Origin: Candidatus Roizmanbacteria bacterium CG02_land_8_20_14_3_00_36_15
GTDB taxonomy: Bacteria > Patescibacteriota > Microgenomatia > UBA1406 > GWC2-37-13
Direction: 5' to 3'
Assembly: GCA_002780795.1 (NCBI GenBank)
Contig: PEUF01000045.1
Coordinates: forward strand, 35,939-99,938
Length of the DNA: 64,000 nt
The first letter of the stretch is position 1. Every line of letters begins with the position of its first letter. The position numbers and the translations under genes are program-made. This document shows, piece by piece, positions 8,111 through 16,959 of the stretch. The notes beneath the pieces are model-generated. The model was given only the letters and a program-made list of their open reading frames with translations. It was not told the DNA's origin and made no database searches.

Positions 8111-8977
8111 ATGAATAGTTTACCCATGATTGAGCTTATAGATAGGTTTATTGGCAGTTTAAAAAGTCAAAATCGCTCCGAATTTACTCTTATTGCTTAT
8201 AAAAAAGACCTTCAACAATTTATTAGCTTCCTCTCGTCTAAGGAGAAGATCGATTTTCGTGAGGTTATAAAAGACGATATCGATGCTTTTCTTAATAAGC
8301 TTCTTCAGGAAAAATATACAAGAAAATCCGCCTCAAGAAAACTTAATTCAATTCGAACTTTTTTTCGCTATCTAAAAAGCGAGGGCGCAATTAGTCAAAA
8401 CCCATCACTTGATGTCCTTCACCCAAAATATTCTCTTGTACCACCAAGAATTTTAAGCGAGATGGAATACCGCGCTCTGAGAGACGCTACAAAAGACGAT
8501 CCACGCACTTATGCTTTGGTGGAAATTTTGCTCCAAACAGGAATAAAAATAGGTGAATTAGTTAATCTTCGTTTAGAGGATTTAAAAGACAGCTCTCTTT
8601 ATATTCGAGACTATGGAAAAAATCTTTCTCGAGAGGTTCCTTTGAATAATGCCGCTAAAAAATCAATCACTCAATATCTTAAGACAAGGGAAAAAATCAC
8701 CAACTCAACCGACCATCTTTTTATCACCCGCACCGGAAAGCCCATTCTTATTCGTAACGTAAGACAGGTAATAATGCGTTATTTTGATGAAGTAGGCATT
8801 GATGATGCTACTATTAATGATTTGAGAAATACTTTCATTACCCACCAATTATTAAATGGCGCTTCCTTAGAATACATTGCTAAAATTGTTGGTCACCGCA
8901 GGATTTCTTCTACAGAAAGGTATCTTAGCCTTATTAAAGACAATAATATAAAAAAGGAGAAATTGGGAGAACTCTAG
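8111..8977 (+). CDS. Xer-like tyrosine recombinase with an altered active site
   Basis: A 288-residue protein with an N-terminal SAM-like core-binding domain (residues 5-95) and a C-terminal catalytic domain. The family box TGLRxSEL reads TGIKIGEL, so the first catalytic arginine is Lys146. The HxxR box reads NDLR, so His is replaced by Asn236 while Arg239 is kept. The hairpin Lys170, His262 (GHRRISS) and Tyr271 nucleophile are present. XerC/D proteins resolve chromosome dimers at dif during division. Its position next to dnaN-dnaA suits a core role, but two catalytic substitutions leave its activity uncertain. Translation may instead begin at the Met at 8126. Confidence 0.75.
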   Translation: MNSLPMIELIDRFIGSLKSQNRSEFTLIAYKKDLQQFISFLSSKEKIDFREVIKDDIDAFLNKLLQEKYTRKSASRKLNSIRTFFRYLKSEGAISQNPSLDVLHPKYSLVPPRILSEMEYRALRDATKDDPRTYALVEILLQTGIKIGELVNLRLEDLKDSSLYIRDYGKNLSREVPLNNAAKKSITQYLKTREKITNSTDHLFITRTGKPILIRNVRQVIMRYFDEVGIDDATINDLRNTFITHQLLNGASLEYIAKIVGHRRISSTERYLSLIKDNNIKKEKLGEL

Positions 8978-8984
8978 CTGATAT

Positions 8985-10082
8985 TTATTCTTGGATTCTT
9001 ACTGGCATTATAATATGTAGACTGTTTGATTTATCTTCTGTTTTAAAAACAACAGGCGCGTCTGGCCTGAGAATTTCTATGATAATATTTTTCTTATCGC
9101 CCCCGACGTGGGTTAAATAATCTAATAAAAATTTATAGTTAAAGGCAACTGTCTGATCTTCCCCCTCCATCTTGGACTCGATTTGAGTAGAGTTCTCCTG
9201 CTTATCGGTCTTTGGTCTGACTAATAACCCATCTTTTTTAAAATTTAAAACAATAATGTTAGAAAGCTCCCTGGCGAAAACAGAGATTAATTTTATTGCT
9301 CTAATAAATTCATCTCTGTCTATAAGCGTCCGGGTTACATATTTTTCCGGTATCACCTTTTCAAAGGGGGGAAAGTCACCTTCGATTAACCTTGAAAAAA
9401 ATTCACTATCTTTTGTTCGAAAAACGATCATTTTTTCCTCGCTTAAAAAGAACGTAGATACTTCTTCTTCGTCGTCTATCAATCTAAAGACTTCTTCTAA
9501 GAATGCCGCCGGGACTATAATGGAAGGATAATCCATTTGTTTCGGGGTCTTGACTAAGGAAAGCCTAAATCCATCAGTAGCGACAATTACTTGTTCTTCA
9601 TTGGTGATAAAATTAACCCCGGTGAGGACCGGTCTCCCTTCGTCTTTAGCGGCAGAAAAAAGTATTTGATCAAGGTTTTTTCTAAAGGCCTTTGTTTTTA
9701 TCTTTTGTCCCTCCCCGTCAATCACTGGAGTTAAGGGAAAGTCTTTTGCGTTGAGGAGGGCGAAGGTCCCCTTCGTTTTTCCCTGGATGATCTCAATTTT
9801 TTTATCAGATACCTCTATCTCTATTTTCCCCGGGGATAGAAAACTTAAAAACTCCAATATCTTCCGGGGCTCTATAATAAAATCCAATTCTTTATTAATG
9901 GGATTTTTAATCTTCGTATGAAAAGAACTATTAAGATTACTACTATAAAAATGTAGTTCGTTTTTTTTTCCCTTTATTTGAATTCCTTGGAGTATTGGAA
10001 GAGAAGTATTTCTTTCTGAAATAAAACAAGATGCAATATCCAGTTTATCACTAAGAATGTTTTTGTCTAGAACAAGTTTCAT
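8985..10082 (-). CDS. dnaN: DNA polymerase III sliding clamp (beta subunit)
   Basis: A 365-residue protein of normal clamp length with the three-domain fold visible in sequence: LILDKNILSDKL-type start, TDGFRLSLVKTP in domain II, and the C-terminal ending VVFKTEDKSNSLHIIMPVR that matches the family's MPMR-type terminus. It forms the ring that holds the replicative polymerase on DNA. It lies downstream of dnaA on the same strand with a 106-bp gap that contains a DnaA box. Confidence 0.93.
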   Translation of the reverse strand: MKLVLDKNILSDKLDIASCFISERNTSLPILQGIQIKGKKNELHFYSSNLNSSFHTKIKNPINKELDFIIEPRKILEFLSFLSPGKIEIEVSDKKIEIIQGKTKGTFALLNAKDFPLTPVIDGEGQKIKTKAFRKNLDQILFSAAKDEGRPVLTGVNFITNEEQVIVATDGFRLSLVKTPKQMDYPSIIVPAAFLEEVFRLIDDEEEVSTFFLSEEKMIVFRTKDSEFFSRLIEGDFPPFEKVIPEKYVTRTLIDRDEFIRAIKLISVFARELSNIIVLNFKKDGLLVRPKTDKQENSTQIESKMEGEDQTVAFNYKFLLDYLTHVGGDKKNIIIEILRPDAPVVFKTEDKSNSLHIIMPVRIQE

Positions 10083-10105
10083 ATATCTTTATAGTAGTAT
10101 TAGTA

Positions 10106-10114
10106 ACTGTGCAT
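10106..10114. promoter_or_regulatory. DnaA box in the dnaA-dnaN gap
   Basis: TGTGCATAA is the reverse complement of TTATGCACA and matches the TTATNCACA consensus exactly. It sits 24 bp upstream of the dnaN start codon and may couple dnaN expression or initiation to DnaA. Confidence 0.6.
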
Positions 10115-10188
10115 AAGTGTATAAAAAATGAAATAGATTTTCAAGACAAAAAGAAAAGAGAAAAAACGACATGAATAAAAGGTAAAAT

Positions 10189-11520
10189 TTATGTTGATAA
10201 TCCTAATGACGACAAAATGTTTTTAACGTCCTGTTTCAGAATAGGATCTTTCGCTGTCAGTTTAGTGATTTTGTTAACCGCATGAATAACCGTAGTATGA
10301 TCCTTTTTATTTAGAAAAAAAGCCACCTGATTAAGGCGTAGTCTTAGAGAAGATCTCAATAGATACATCGCTATTTGTCTAGGGAGGACGATTCGGGTTT
10401 CTTTCCCCGCTCCCTTTATTTGTGAAGGTTTAATCTCGTAGTATGAACAGACCGACCTAATGACGTCGTTTGGTGCGATTTTTTTAACCTGTTTTTCCTT
10501 TTTATTGTTAAAATAATTCGCAACCGCCTCATCATCTATTTTTTCTTTTTTCCCGATGGTTTGAGCATACACTGATAAAAGGTTCCCTTCAAGGGCCCTG
10601 GTGTCGTCGGTTTTTTCTGCGATAATTTTTGCCGCCTCAATATCAATGTCGATATTTTTTTCCCGCGCTTTTATTAGTAGGATGGCGGTTCTTAGTTCAA
10701 AATTGGGTGGTTGGATGTCAATCATCAAACCACCGGAGAATCTTGATCTTAATCTGTCTTCTAAATTTTTAATTTCATTTGGCGGTTTGTCTGACGTTAA
10801 AATAACTTGACCACCTAAAGAGATTATTGAATTAAAGGTATGAAAAAACTCTTCTTGGATGGTTTGTTTTCCAGCAATAAATTGGACGTCATCAATAACC
10901 AAAAGATCAAGTCGTCGGTACTTCCTTCTAAATTTTTGGGTACTTTTTCCTCTAATGGATTCGATTAGCTCATTGGTAAACAGATCGCCGGGCGAAAAAC
11001 AAATTTTCCTATTATTATTGTCCTCAAGAATTTTTCTACCGATGGATTGGGCGAGGTGGGTTTTTCCAACCCCAACTCCCCCGTATAAAAAAAGCGGATT
11101 ATAGGCGGACCCAGGGTTGCAAACAACCGCCTGGGCCGCCGCATACGCTACCTGGTTTGATGGGGAGACGGCAAAACTTTCGAAACCATAACGCCGGGAA
11201 AAACCAGATTTGATTAAAACATCCTCGGTCGTTGGTTGAAAGCTCAGTAAGGGCGCCTCCTTAGCCCTTTTTTTTGATGGGACGGCGACTAGTTCTACAG
11301 CAACCCTTTTTTTTAAGAATTTGTTTAACTCTTCTTCTATTACCGGAAGTTTTTTTTCAATAAATATTCTTAGGCCAAGGTTTTCATAGCCCAAGGTAAT
11401 CTTATTGTCAGTTAAATTAACAACGTGGAGTTGTTTTAAAAAAAGGACTAAAACCGGCTGTTTTTTGCTGAAACCATTTTCGAGCGAGCTTAAGAAATCG
11501 CCCCAAACGAAAGATCTCAT
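10189..11520 (-). CDS. dnaA: Replication initiator DnaA
   Basis: A 443-residue protein. Domain I occupies about 1-80, domain II is very short, and the AAA+ domain has Walker A GGVGVGKT at 147-154 and Walker B LLVIDDVQF. Domain IV ends with the DNA-binding signature DHTTVIHAVNKI. It binds TTATNCACA boxes at the origin and opens DNA. Two perfect boxes lie within 25 bp upstream of its own start, in the promoter leader, which suggests autoregulation. dnaN follows on the same strand. Confidence 0.96.
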   Translation of the reverse strand: MRSFVWGDFLSSLENGFSKKQPVLVLFLKQLHVVNLTDNKITLGYENLGLRIFIEKKLPVIEEELNKFLKKRVAVELVAVPSKKRAKEAPLLSFQPTTEDVLIKSGFSRRYGFESFAVSPSNQVAYAAAQAVVCNPGSAYNPLFLYGGVGVGKTHLAQSIGRKILEDNNNRKICFSPGDLFTNELIESIRGKSTQKFRRKYRRLDLLVIDDVQFIAGKQTIQEEFFHTFNSIISLGGQVILTSDKPPNEIKNLEDRLRSRFSGGLMIDIQPPNFELRTAILLIKAREKNIDIDIEAAKIIAEKTDDTRALEGNLLSVYAQTIGKKEKIDDEAVANYFNNKKEKQVKKIAPNDVIRSVCSYYEIKPSQIKGAGKETRIVLPRQIAMYLLRSSLRLRLNQVAFFLNKKDHTTVIHAVNKITKLTAKDPILKQDVKNILSSLGLST

Positions 11521-11551
11521 AGTTTTGTGGATAACTTATCCACAAATAATA
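11521..11551. other. Inverted pair of perfect DnaA boxes, possible core of oriC
   Basis: TGTGGATAA (11526-11534) and TTATCCACA (11536-11544) are two consensus boxes in opposite orientation separated by 1 bp, just upstream of dnaA. Together with the box at 10106 and the AT-rich flanks they mark a likely, very compact origin. The boxes also overlap the dnaA leader. Confidence 0.65.
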
Positions 11552-11574
11552 AACACATGGGTAACAAAAGTCAA
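11546..11574 (-). promoter_or_regulatory. dnaA sigma70 promoter
   Basis: On the minus strand, TTGACT (11569-11574), a 17-bp spacer and TATTAT (11546-11551). Transcription would start near 11539, inside the DnaA-box pair. Confidence 0.6.
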
Positions 11575-11592
11575 GCGCATGTTCTTATTGAT

Positions 11593-11621
11593 TTGAAACC
11601 TGTTAGTAATGTTCTTATAAT
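11593..11621 (+). promoter_or_regulatory. Promoter of the PIN-domain gene
   Basis: TTGAAA (11593-11598), a 17-bp spacer and a perfect TATAAT (11616-11621). The expected start is at about 11628, which is the ATG itself, so the mRNA is probably leaderless. This also explains why no ribosome-binding site is seen. Confidence 0.6.
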
Positions 11622-11627
11622 TACACT

Positions 11628-12257
11628 ATGGAAAAATATATTTTGGACACGAGCCTTTTTTTTAACATGGAGGCCGGTTTTAGTCTCGGAAAAAATACAA
11701 ATGAGGTGATTACTAACCTAATTAATTACGCTGAAAAATTAAAGGGTAAAATCGATTTTCTTATGCCGCCGGGAGTGGTTGAAGAGTTTCTAAGTTTTTT
11801 CGAAGATAAAAAACAAGAGAGAATCAAAAAATTACTTTCTTTAATAATAATTAAATCACCAGACACAAATAAAATTGAGTTGCCGGCCGCAATTTTTTAT
11901 CGTCTGATAGCCGACGTCAGAAAAAGGAACTACCAAGGTTTAAATTTAGGAGAGGAAGAAATAAATAAAGCCGGAAGGTTAATGCAGGGGTTGGAAAATC
12001 TTAGTAAAAAAGATTATGAAATAAAAATAGGAACGATTATTAAAAACTTCCGCTCGCGCTACCGTCAGGCGACCCGAACTGGTTTCTTAGACAGTGTTAC
12101 CGACCTAGACTTAATTATTCTTACAAAAGAGGTTGAGGGCTTTTTAATTTCAGCAGATGAAGGAGTTATCTCTTGGGGAAGATTTTTCGGCGTTAAAGAG
12201 GTGCGGCCGCCGAGCTTCCGGCCGCGGTTGGAATCTCTTCTTGATCGTCGGGGATGA
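11628..12257 (+). CDS. PIN-domain nuclease of the RNA-free RNase P (HARP) family
   Basis: A 209-residue protein starting MEKYILDTSLF. It matches the family formerly called RNA ligase partner (UPF0278), whose Aquifex member Aq_880 is a protein-only RNase P that trims tRNA 5' leaders. The visible acidic residues are Asp7 (LDTS), Asp155 and Asp159 (GFLDSVTDLD), and Asp177 (SADEG). The 4- and 18-residue spacings fit what I recall of the catalytic aspartates of Aq_880. The helical spike region (about 85-150) with FRSRYRQATR is also present. Its last 65 bp overlap the convergent membrane-protein gene. Confidence 0.75.
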   Translation: MEKYILDTSLFFNMEAGFSLGKNTNEVITNLINYAEKLKGKIDFLMPPGVVEEFLSFFEDKKQERIKKLLSLIIIKSPDTNKIELPAAIFYRLIADVRKRNYQGLNLGEEEINKAGRLMQGLENLSKKDYEIKIGTIIKNFRSRYRQATRTGFLDSVTDLDLIILTKEVEGFLISADEGVISWGRFFGVKEVRPPSFRPRLESLLDRRG

Positions 12258-12750
12258 GTTTGGAAAACCAATCGACCATCTTATCGGTAAGACTCTGTTG
12301 AGGTTTCTCTTGGTAAATCAAATGTTCAGAGAGGATGGCTAAGAGATTCTTCTTAATTTCTTTGTTTGGAACAACTAAATAGGCATGATAAAAATAAGGC
12401 GCCTGGCTGACGATGGTTAAGACGTCAAAACCAAAACGGCTGCGAAAATAAAAATGGGAAAGAGCCTCCCAGCGAAGAGTGATTCCGGCTGTTTCAATCC
12501 CAAAACGGGTGATTTTATTTTCCACCTCAGCAGGAGGAGTGATGGTTAAAACATAAAAAAGAAATAAAAGCGCCCAGATTGGAATAAGAAGAATCCTATC
12601 ACCAAAAAAAAAGACTATTAATGATAATAACATGGCGACAGCGAGATAAAATCTAAGTATCAACTTACCCCTTTTTTTATAAGGACGAAGGGGCGCTTTC
12701 CAAAACAAAATAACTTGAGGATTTTTATATTCGTTTTCAAAAGATTCCAT
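12193..12750 (-). CDS. Two-TM membrane protein, PH-like
   Basis: A 185-residue protein using the Met at 12750, because a longer upstream reading has low-complexity TTTTTK sequence. An N-terminal cytoplasmic stretch (VILFWKAPLRPYKKRG) leads to two hydrophobic segments at about 33-50 and 53-72. A beta-rich domain follows (ENKITRFGIETAGITLRWEALSHF) with a C-terminal tail of Gly/Ala/Ser. The order fits bacterial PH-like (bPH) membrane proteins; the specific function is unknown. It converges on and overlaps the HARP-like gene. Confidence 0.55.
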   Translation of the reverse strand: MESFENEYKNPQVILFWKAPLRPYKKRGKLILRFYLAVAMLLSLIVFFFGDRILLIPIWALLFLFYVLTITPPAEVENKITRFGIETAGITLRWEALSHFYFRSRFGFDVLTIVSQAPYFYHAYLVVPNKEIKKNLLAILSEHLIYQEKPQQSLTDKMVDWFSKLIPDDQEEIPTAAGSSAAAPL

Positions 12751-12835
12751 ATTGTTATTTTCTCCTTTTGTTTTTAGAAAGTCAAGAACAACGCAGGAGT
12801 TGAGATTTTTAACCCATAATGTTATAATATCTTCT

Positions 12836-13165
12836 ATGGATAATTTTAATAAGGTAATCTCATTCGCATTAGGTTTAGTCGTTGTCGTTGTTTTTTTGGC
12901 GGTTATTAGCGGAAAGATTAATCTAAAAAACAAGATTCCCCAACTATCTGGATTATCTAAAACCCAGGTTACTCCATCACCAACAACTACTCCGCGCCCA
13001 GTCCAAACGCCGTCAGCGGGTTATTCTTTATATAAAAATGCCTCTGTCTCGGTTGACAAAACACAACCGACAAAAACGATTCCCGCAACCGGCGCACCAA
13101 CAATTTTTATACCAATGCTTTTTTCTACCTTTATCACCGGTTTATATTTTAAAAAAAGAAGTTAA
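12836..13165 (+). CDS. Small surface protein with sortase-type C-terminus
   Basis: A 109-residue protein starting MDNFNKVISF. The N-terminal hydrophobic segment (6-25) is a signal anchor. A Pro/Thr/Ser-rich stretch (PSPTTTPRPVQTPS) follows. The end reads IPATG, a hydrophobic span and KKRS, the layout of an LPxTG-type sorting signal. It would be exported and fixed to the cell surface. No sortase is encoded in this window. The neighbour is a pilin-like gene. Confidence 0.55.
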   Translation: MDNFNKVISFALGLVVVVVFLAVISGKINLKNKIPQLSGLSKTQVTPSPTTTPRPVQTPSAGYSLYKNASVSVDKTQPTKTIPATGAPTIFIPMLFSTFITGLYFKKRS

Positions 13166-13167
13166 TT

Positions 13168-13740
13168 TTAAGGAATTGGACTACTAAATCCAGGGATTTT
13201 TAAAATTCCTGACGCAATAAGATTAATAAGGAATACGGCCGACAAAGAGAAGACGATTCCGGCGATCGCTCCATAAATAATTCCCCTACCTTGGTTTAAC
13301 CGTTCTGGTTCAGATTGGGAAGTAAGAATGAGGAAACTGCCATAGATGAAGTAGATAAGAGACAAGCCGCCGGCAACAGAGAAAAGAAGATCCAATAGAA
13401 TTTGGACAACACTTCCGGCCGCCCCTTCACTTTCAAAGCTATTTAAATTTGTTTTAACGCAACCAATAAAAGTGTACCAACGACCCGGCATTGGTGTTGG
13501 GGGGAGGTTAGTAGTTGGTTCAATCACAAGAGTTTCCAGGCTATTAGGGTCAGTGCTGGACGATTGATAAAGACAGGCGCGGCAGTTCTCCCAATTGGAC
13601 GGTGGTTGGTTTGGTGGACAAAACCCACAAAGGTCGCAGGTAGAGTAAGATTGGGCTAGGGCCGAAGGCAAACGGATCGCTAATAATAAATAATAAATAA
13701 TAAATAATAAAAGAAATGGGAAAAATAAATATCTTTTCAT
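13168..13740 (-). CDS. VirB2/TrbC-like pilin with Cys-rich N-terminus
   Basis: A 190-residue protein with a signal peptide (1-29, ending SALAQS), a cysteine cluster CDLCGFC...CRAC, a Pro-rich linker, and two C-terminal membrane segments (LLFSVAGGLSLIYFIYGSFLIL and IIYGAIAGIVFSLSAVFLI) joined by a short hydrophilic loop. Two-TM pilin-like proteins of this kind form the VirB2/TrbC subunits of T4SS-like machines. The CPR versions often carry cysteine motifs. A role with the ATPases at 43-6926 is inferred. Confidence 0.6.
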   Translation of the reverse strand: MKRYLFFPFLLLFIIYYLLLAIRLPSALAQSYSTCDLCGFCPPNQPPSNWENCRACLYQSSSTDPNSLETLVIEPTTNLPPTPMPGRWYTFIGCVKTNLNSFESEGAAGSVVQILLDLLFSVAGGLSLIYFIYGSFLILTSQSEPERLNQGRGIIYGAIAGIVFSLSAVFLINLIASGILKIPGFSSPIP

Positions 13741-13783
13741 ACTTTTAAGTATAACAAGAAAAACAAATTGTTAAAATTAAAAC

Positions 13784-15463
13784 ATGAGGAAGTTGTTTAT
13801 AATACTTATTCTAATATTTATATTATTAATACCGTTTGTCATTCGCGCCGATGAACTTGAAGATATTACTAATCTATTGGAAATATCAGGAAAAGAACTA
13901 GCTTCAACTACAGCCGACTATCAAAAAGTGCTCGGTCAACTTAGCGTTATTAAACAAAAGCTTTTTGTTCTAGAAGCAGAAATTAAACAAAAAGAAATTG
14001 AGGTCAAAAAAGGAGAACAGGTGTTGGATTATCAAAAAAAACTACTTAATGAAAGAGCGCGGATATATTATAAAAATATTGGTAAAAACACCTCCAATAT
14101 TCTTAGTTTATTAATGGCGGGTAATCTATCCAAATCCCTAGACAACTTTTTTTACCAAAAAACCGTTGTTGATGAAGACAGAAAAACAATAGTTAAAATT
14201 GTTTTATATATTAAAAACCTTGAAGAAAAGAAGAGAATACTCGAAGAAGAAAAAGTTCAAGTATCAAATTTGAAACAAGAAGCCGATAAGCAGTCAAAGG
14301 AGCTTGAGGAAAAAATTGGCCAGATTAAGGAAAAAATTGCCAGTCTTACCGCCAGACAACAACGGTTAATTGCAGAGAAACTCGCCAGTTTAAACATCTC
14401 TCGTTCGGCATCGAGTCTGGGTCGTTGTGATAGTGATCTGACCAATGGACGTGATCCGGGATTTGGACCAAAGTTTGCCATTTTTACTTACGGCGTCCCC
14501 AATCGGGTTGGCATGAACCAATGGGGAGCCTATGGCAGAGCCAAAGTAGGACAAAACGAAGAAGATATTTTGCGGGCTTATTATAATTTTGACAGTATTC
14601 AGGGAGTTGATACGGGAACGACAATTAGAGTTGATGGTGTTGGAGACTATTCACTGGAAGAATATACAAAAAGAGTCTATGAAGTGCCTGATTCTTGGGG
14701 AGATGACGGTTTTGCCAGTCTAAAGGCTCAAGCAATTGCGGCCAGATCCTATGCCTTGGCTTATACTAATAATGGCCAAGGCTCAATTTGCGCAACCGAA
14801 CAATGTCAGGTGGTAAGGTCAGAACCAAAAGGTGGTAATTGGGAAAGAGCGGTCAATGAAACCAATGGTAAAGTAATGATAAAGAACAGCTCGCCGATTA
14901 AGGCATGGTTTTCCTCAACTCATGGTGGTTATATTTTTTCTTCTGGGGAAGTAGGTTGGTCTGGGACCGACTGGACAAAACACGGGACAGATGCCCCAGG
15001 CGGATATGGTAATTTTAGCGATTTAAACAACAACGCCTATGACCGGGAGTCACCATGGTTTTATTGTGACTGGGGTTTCCGGTCGGAATATAATAAAACC
15101 GCTTGGTTAAAACCAGATGAGTTGGCCGACATTGTTAACGTAATCTTGTTGGCTCATTACCTCTCGGCCGAAGATAAAGAACATTTATATCAGACAGATA
15201 AAGCAAACCCAGTCGGTAAAGAAACCTGGGATCAAGAAAGAGTAAAAACAGAGCTCCGGTCGCATGGTGACCAGGTTTTTAACTCGATTAGCGATGGATC
15301 GATAGGAGTAGACTTTGGTTACGGAAAGACGAATTCAATTAGCTTCTCCGGCGACGCTGGCAGCGTAACCATCGATGGATCAGAGTTTAAAAACTGGTTT
15401 AATTTAAGAGCCCCGGCCAATATTCAAATAGTTGGCCCTTTGTTTAATATCGAAAAACGCTAA
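13784..15463 (+). CDS. Secreted coiled-coil SpoIID/LytB protein
   Basis: A 559-residue protein with a signal peptide (1-22), a long coiled coil (25-200, PcsB-like heptads), and a SpoIID domain from about 225. That domain shows GVPNRVGMNQWGAYGRAK, the AQAIAARSYAL motif, and STHGGYIFSSGE. SpoIID proteins are lytic transglycosylases or amidase enhancers that act on denuded glycan strands. This organism is not expected to sporulate, so a role in cell division or wall turnover is more likely. The gene overlaps the next, convergent one by 4 bp. Confidence 0.8.
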   Translation: MRKLFIILILIFILLIPFVIRADELEDITNLLEISGKELASTTADYQKVLGQLSVIKQKLFVLEAEIKQKEIEVKKGEQVLDYQKKLLNERARIYYKNIGKNTSNILSLLMAGNLSKSLDNFFYQKTVVDEDRKTIVKIVLYIKNLEEKKRILEEEKVQVSNLKQEADKQSKELEEKIGQIKEKIASLTARQQRLIAEKLASLNISRSASSLGRCDSDLTNGRDPGFGPKFAIFTYGVPNRVGMNQWGAYGRAKVGQNEEDILRAYYNFDSIQGVDTGTTIRVDGVGDYSLEEYTKRVYEVPDSWGDDGFASLKAQAIAARSYALAYTNNGQGSICATEQCQVVRSEPKGGNWERAVNETNGKVMIKNSSPIKAWFSSTHGGYIFSSGEVGWSGTDWTKHGTDAPGGYGNFSDLNNNAYDRESPWFYCDWGFRSEYNKTAWLKPDELADIVNVILLAHYLSAEDKEHLYQTDKANPVGKETWDQERVKTELRSHGDQVFNSISDGSIGVDFGYGKTNSISFSGDAGSVTIDGSEFKNWFNLRAPANIQIVGPLFNIEKR

Positions 15464-16839
15464 GGAATTAATTTATTTATATACTTTAATACTCTTTTTT
15501 GTTCGTTTTTATAAACCTTCAAGGTTCGGCCGCGAAGTTTTGATGGAAGAGAATATGAAGAATGAATACCAAAATACTCTTTGATTAATTTATGTTTTTT
15601 TTGTTCGGCCTCGGACAAACATAAAGATTTAAACTTTTCAATTAACTCACCCTTAGCGCCATTTTTATAAGCAAGATAAAAAGCCAAAAGTTGTTCATCG
15701 CGACCTAGGCCGCTCCCCCCATAGGCGCTATCTCGCGACGGGTTAAAAATAACATAGTATTGTTCTTTGGCTAGACGAAACATCTCGCCATTGTAAAACC
15801 CTACCCTATCGGGAGAGATATTTAAGGCCTTCAAAAAAACATACATCCGGGCACATTTTTCGCAAACCCCGCACCAACGCCTTTTTTTTGCCTCCGTCCC
15901 TTCGGAAAAACAAGACATTTGAAAGCGACCAACGTCAGGGTAACGACGATGCAAAATATAGGTAATAAAAATTTCATGAATGGGTTCGACCAAGCTGCCA
16001 ATATGGGTATTGATAAAAAATTGCTTCGGAATATCTTGCAAATGTTGCATGGCAAAAACACTTTGTTCAAAAACAGGGTTTAAAAGGTAGCCGCCCGGGT
16101 CATAGGTTGAAAAATTACAGCTTTGTTCATTCCCAAAAAAAAGGTAACGAGCTCGATAAGCAAAACAGTAAGGTATCAACATAAAAGCATATTGAGAAAG
16201 AATAATGTCCCACCCCCAGTAAAGACCAGAAGACTGTCTCAATCTTCCTACCGAAACCGGGAAGAAAACTACTTCCTCCTCAAGATTTTTATAAAATCTT
16301 TCCGCGAGCTTTCTTTTATGAGCATTTTCAAAGGCGCTTTGTGGTTCTCTCATAAAAATGGGAATGCAGGTGGTTCCAAATTCATCGAGAAGACCATAAG
16401 TTAATAAACTATCTTTACCAAAAGAAAAAAGAAGGATAGCCTTTTCTTTAAGAACTCTTTTTACTTTTTTTCCGGAGCAGGAATAATTTAGTCCCTTAAA
16501 CTGCGTTTGATAAGAAGCATTATAAAACTCTTTAATAATTTTAGTTGTTTCTTCATTCTTATTTTCAAAAACCGTCATCGGAATAGAATACATTAATAGT
16601 TTAAAAAAAACCGGTTCAATCGGTGGGTGGGAAAAATGATAAACAACCGAATCTTTTTCGGATAATGACAAATGCCAAGTGGCAACATAAGTAAGACTAT
16701 CGGCAAAAACCTTATGGAGGGAGCGAGGGAATTTTTCCCAGACAAAGGAAGGATAGCGAATCCGATAGGTTTTTCTTTTTATTTTTATCTCAACGCCGCC
16801 TCGGACGATATTTCGATAAATATGGATTGTTTCGGACAT
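15460..16839 (-). CDS. PP-loop ATP-pyrophosphatase-like protein, possible MurL
   Basis: A 459-residue protein. The PP-loop SFGKDS lies at 139-144 after the strand AILLF, and a WCGVCEKC cysteine cluster sits at 322-329. This fits the adenine-nucleotide alpha-hydrolase fold that activates substrates with ATP. The length and arrangement resemble MurL, the epimerase that converts UDP-MurNAc-L-Ala-L-Glu to the D-Glu form, and the neighbouring wall-active SpoIID gene fits that idea. A QueC-like or other PP-loop enzyme remains possible. Confidence 0.55.
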   Translation of the reverse strand: MSETIHIYRNIVRGGVEIKIKRKTYRIRYPSFVWEKFPRSLHKVFADSLTYVATWHLSLSEKDSVVYHFSHPPIEPVFFKLLMYSIPMTVFENKNEETTKIIKEFYNASYQTQFKGLNYSCSGKKVKRVLKEKAILLFSFGKDSLLTYGLLDEFGTTCIPIFMREPQSAFENAHKRKLAERFYKNLEEEVVFFPVSVGRLRQSSGLYWGWDIILSQYAFMLIPYCFAYRARYLFFGNEQSCNFSTYDPGGYLLNPVFEQSVFAMQHLQDIPKQFFINTHIGSLVEPIHEIFITYILHRRYPDVGRFQMSCFSEGTEAKKRRWCGVCEKCARMYVFLKALNISPDRVGFYNGEMFRLAKEQYYVIFNPSRDSAYGGSGLGRDEQLLAFYLAYKNGAKGELIEKFKSLCLSEAEQKKHKLIKEYFGIHSSYSLPSKLRGRTLKVYKNEQKRVLKYINKLIP

Positions 16840-16909
16840 TTTTCACTATATTATAGTAAATGTTTTTATTAATGGCAGCTTTTATATTGAAAAATTTTTT
16901 TAAAAGGTC

Positions 16910-16938
16910 TTGACTAATTTTTAGCAAGGGTTTATATT
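16910..16938 (+). promoter_or_regulatory. trxA sigma70 promoter
   Basis: TTGACT (16910-16915), a 17-bp spacer and TATATT (16933-16938), about 22 bp before the ATG at 16960. Confidence 0.6.
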
Positions 16939-16959
16939 TTAAGGGTTGTATTTATAACC

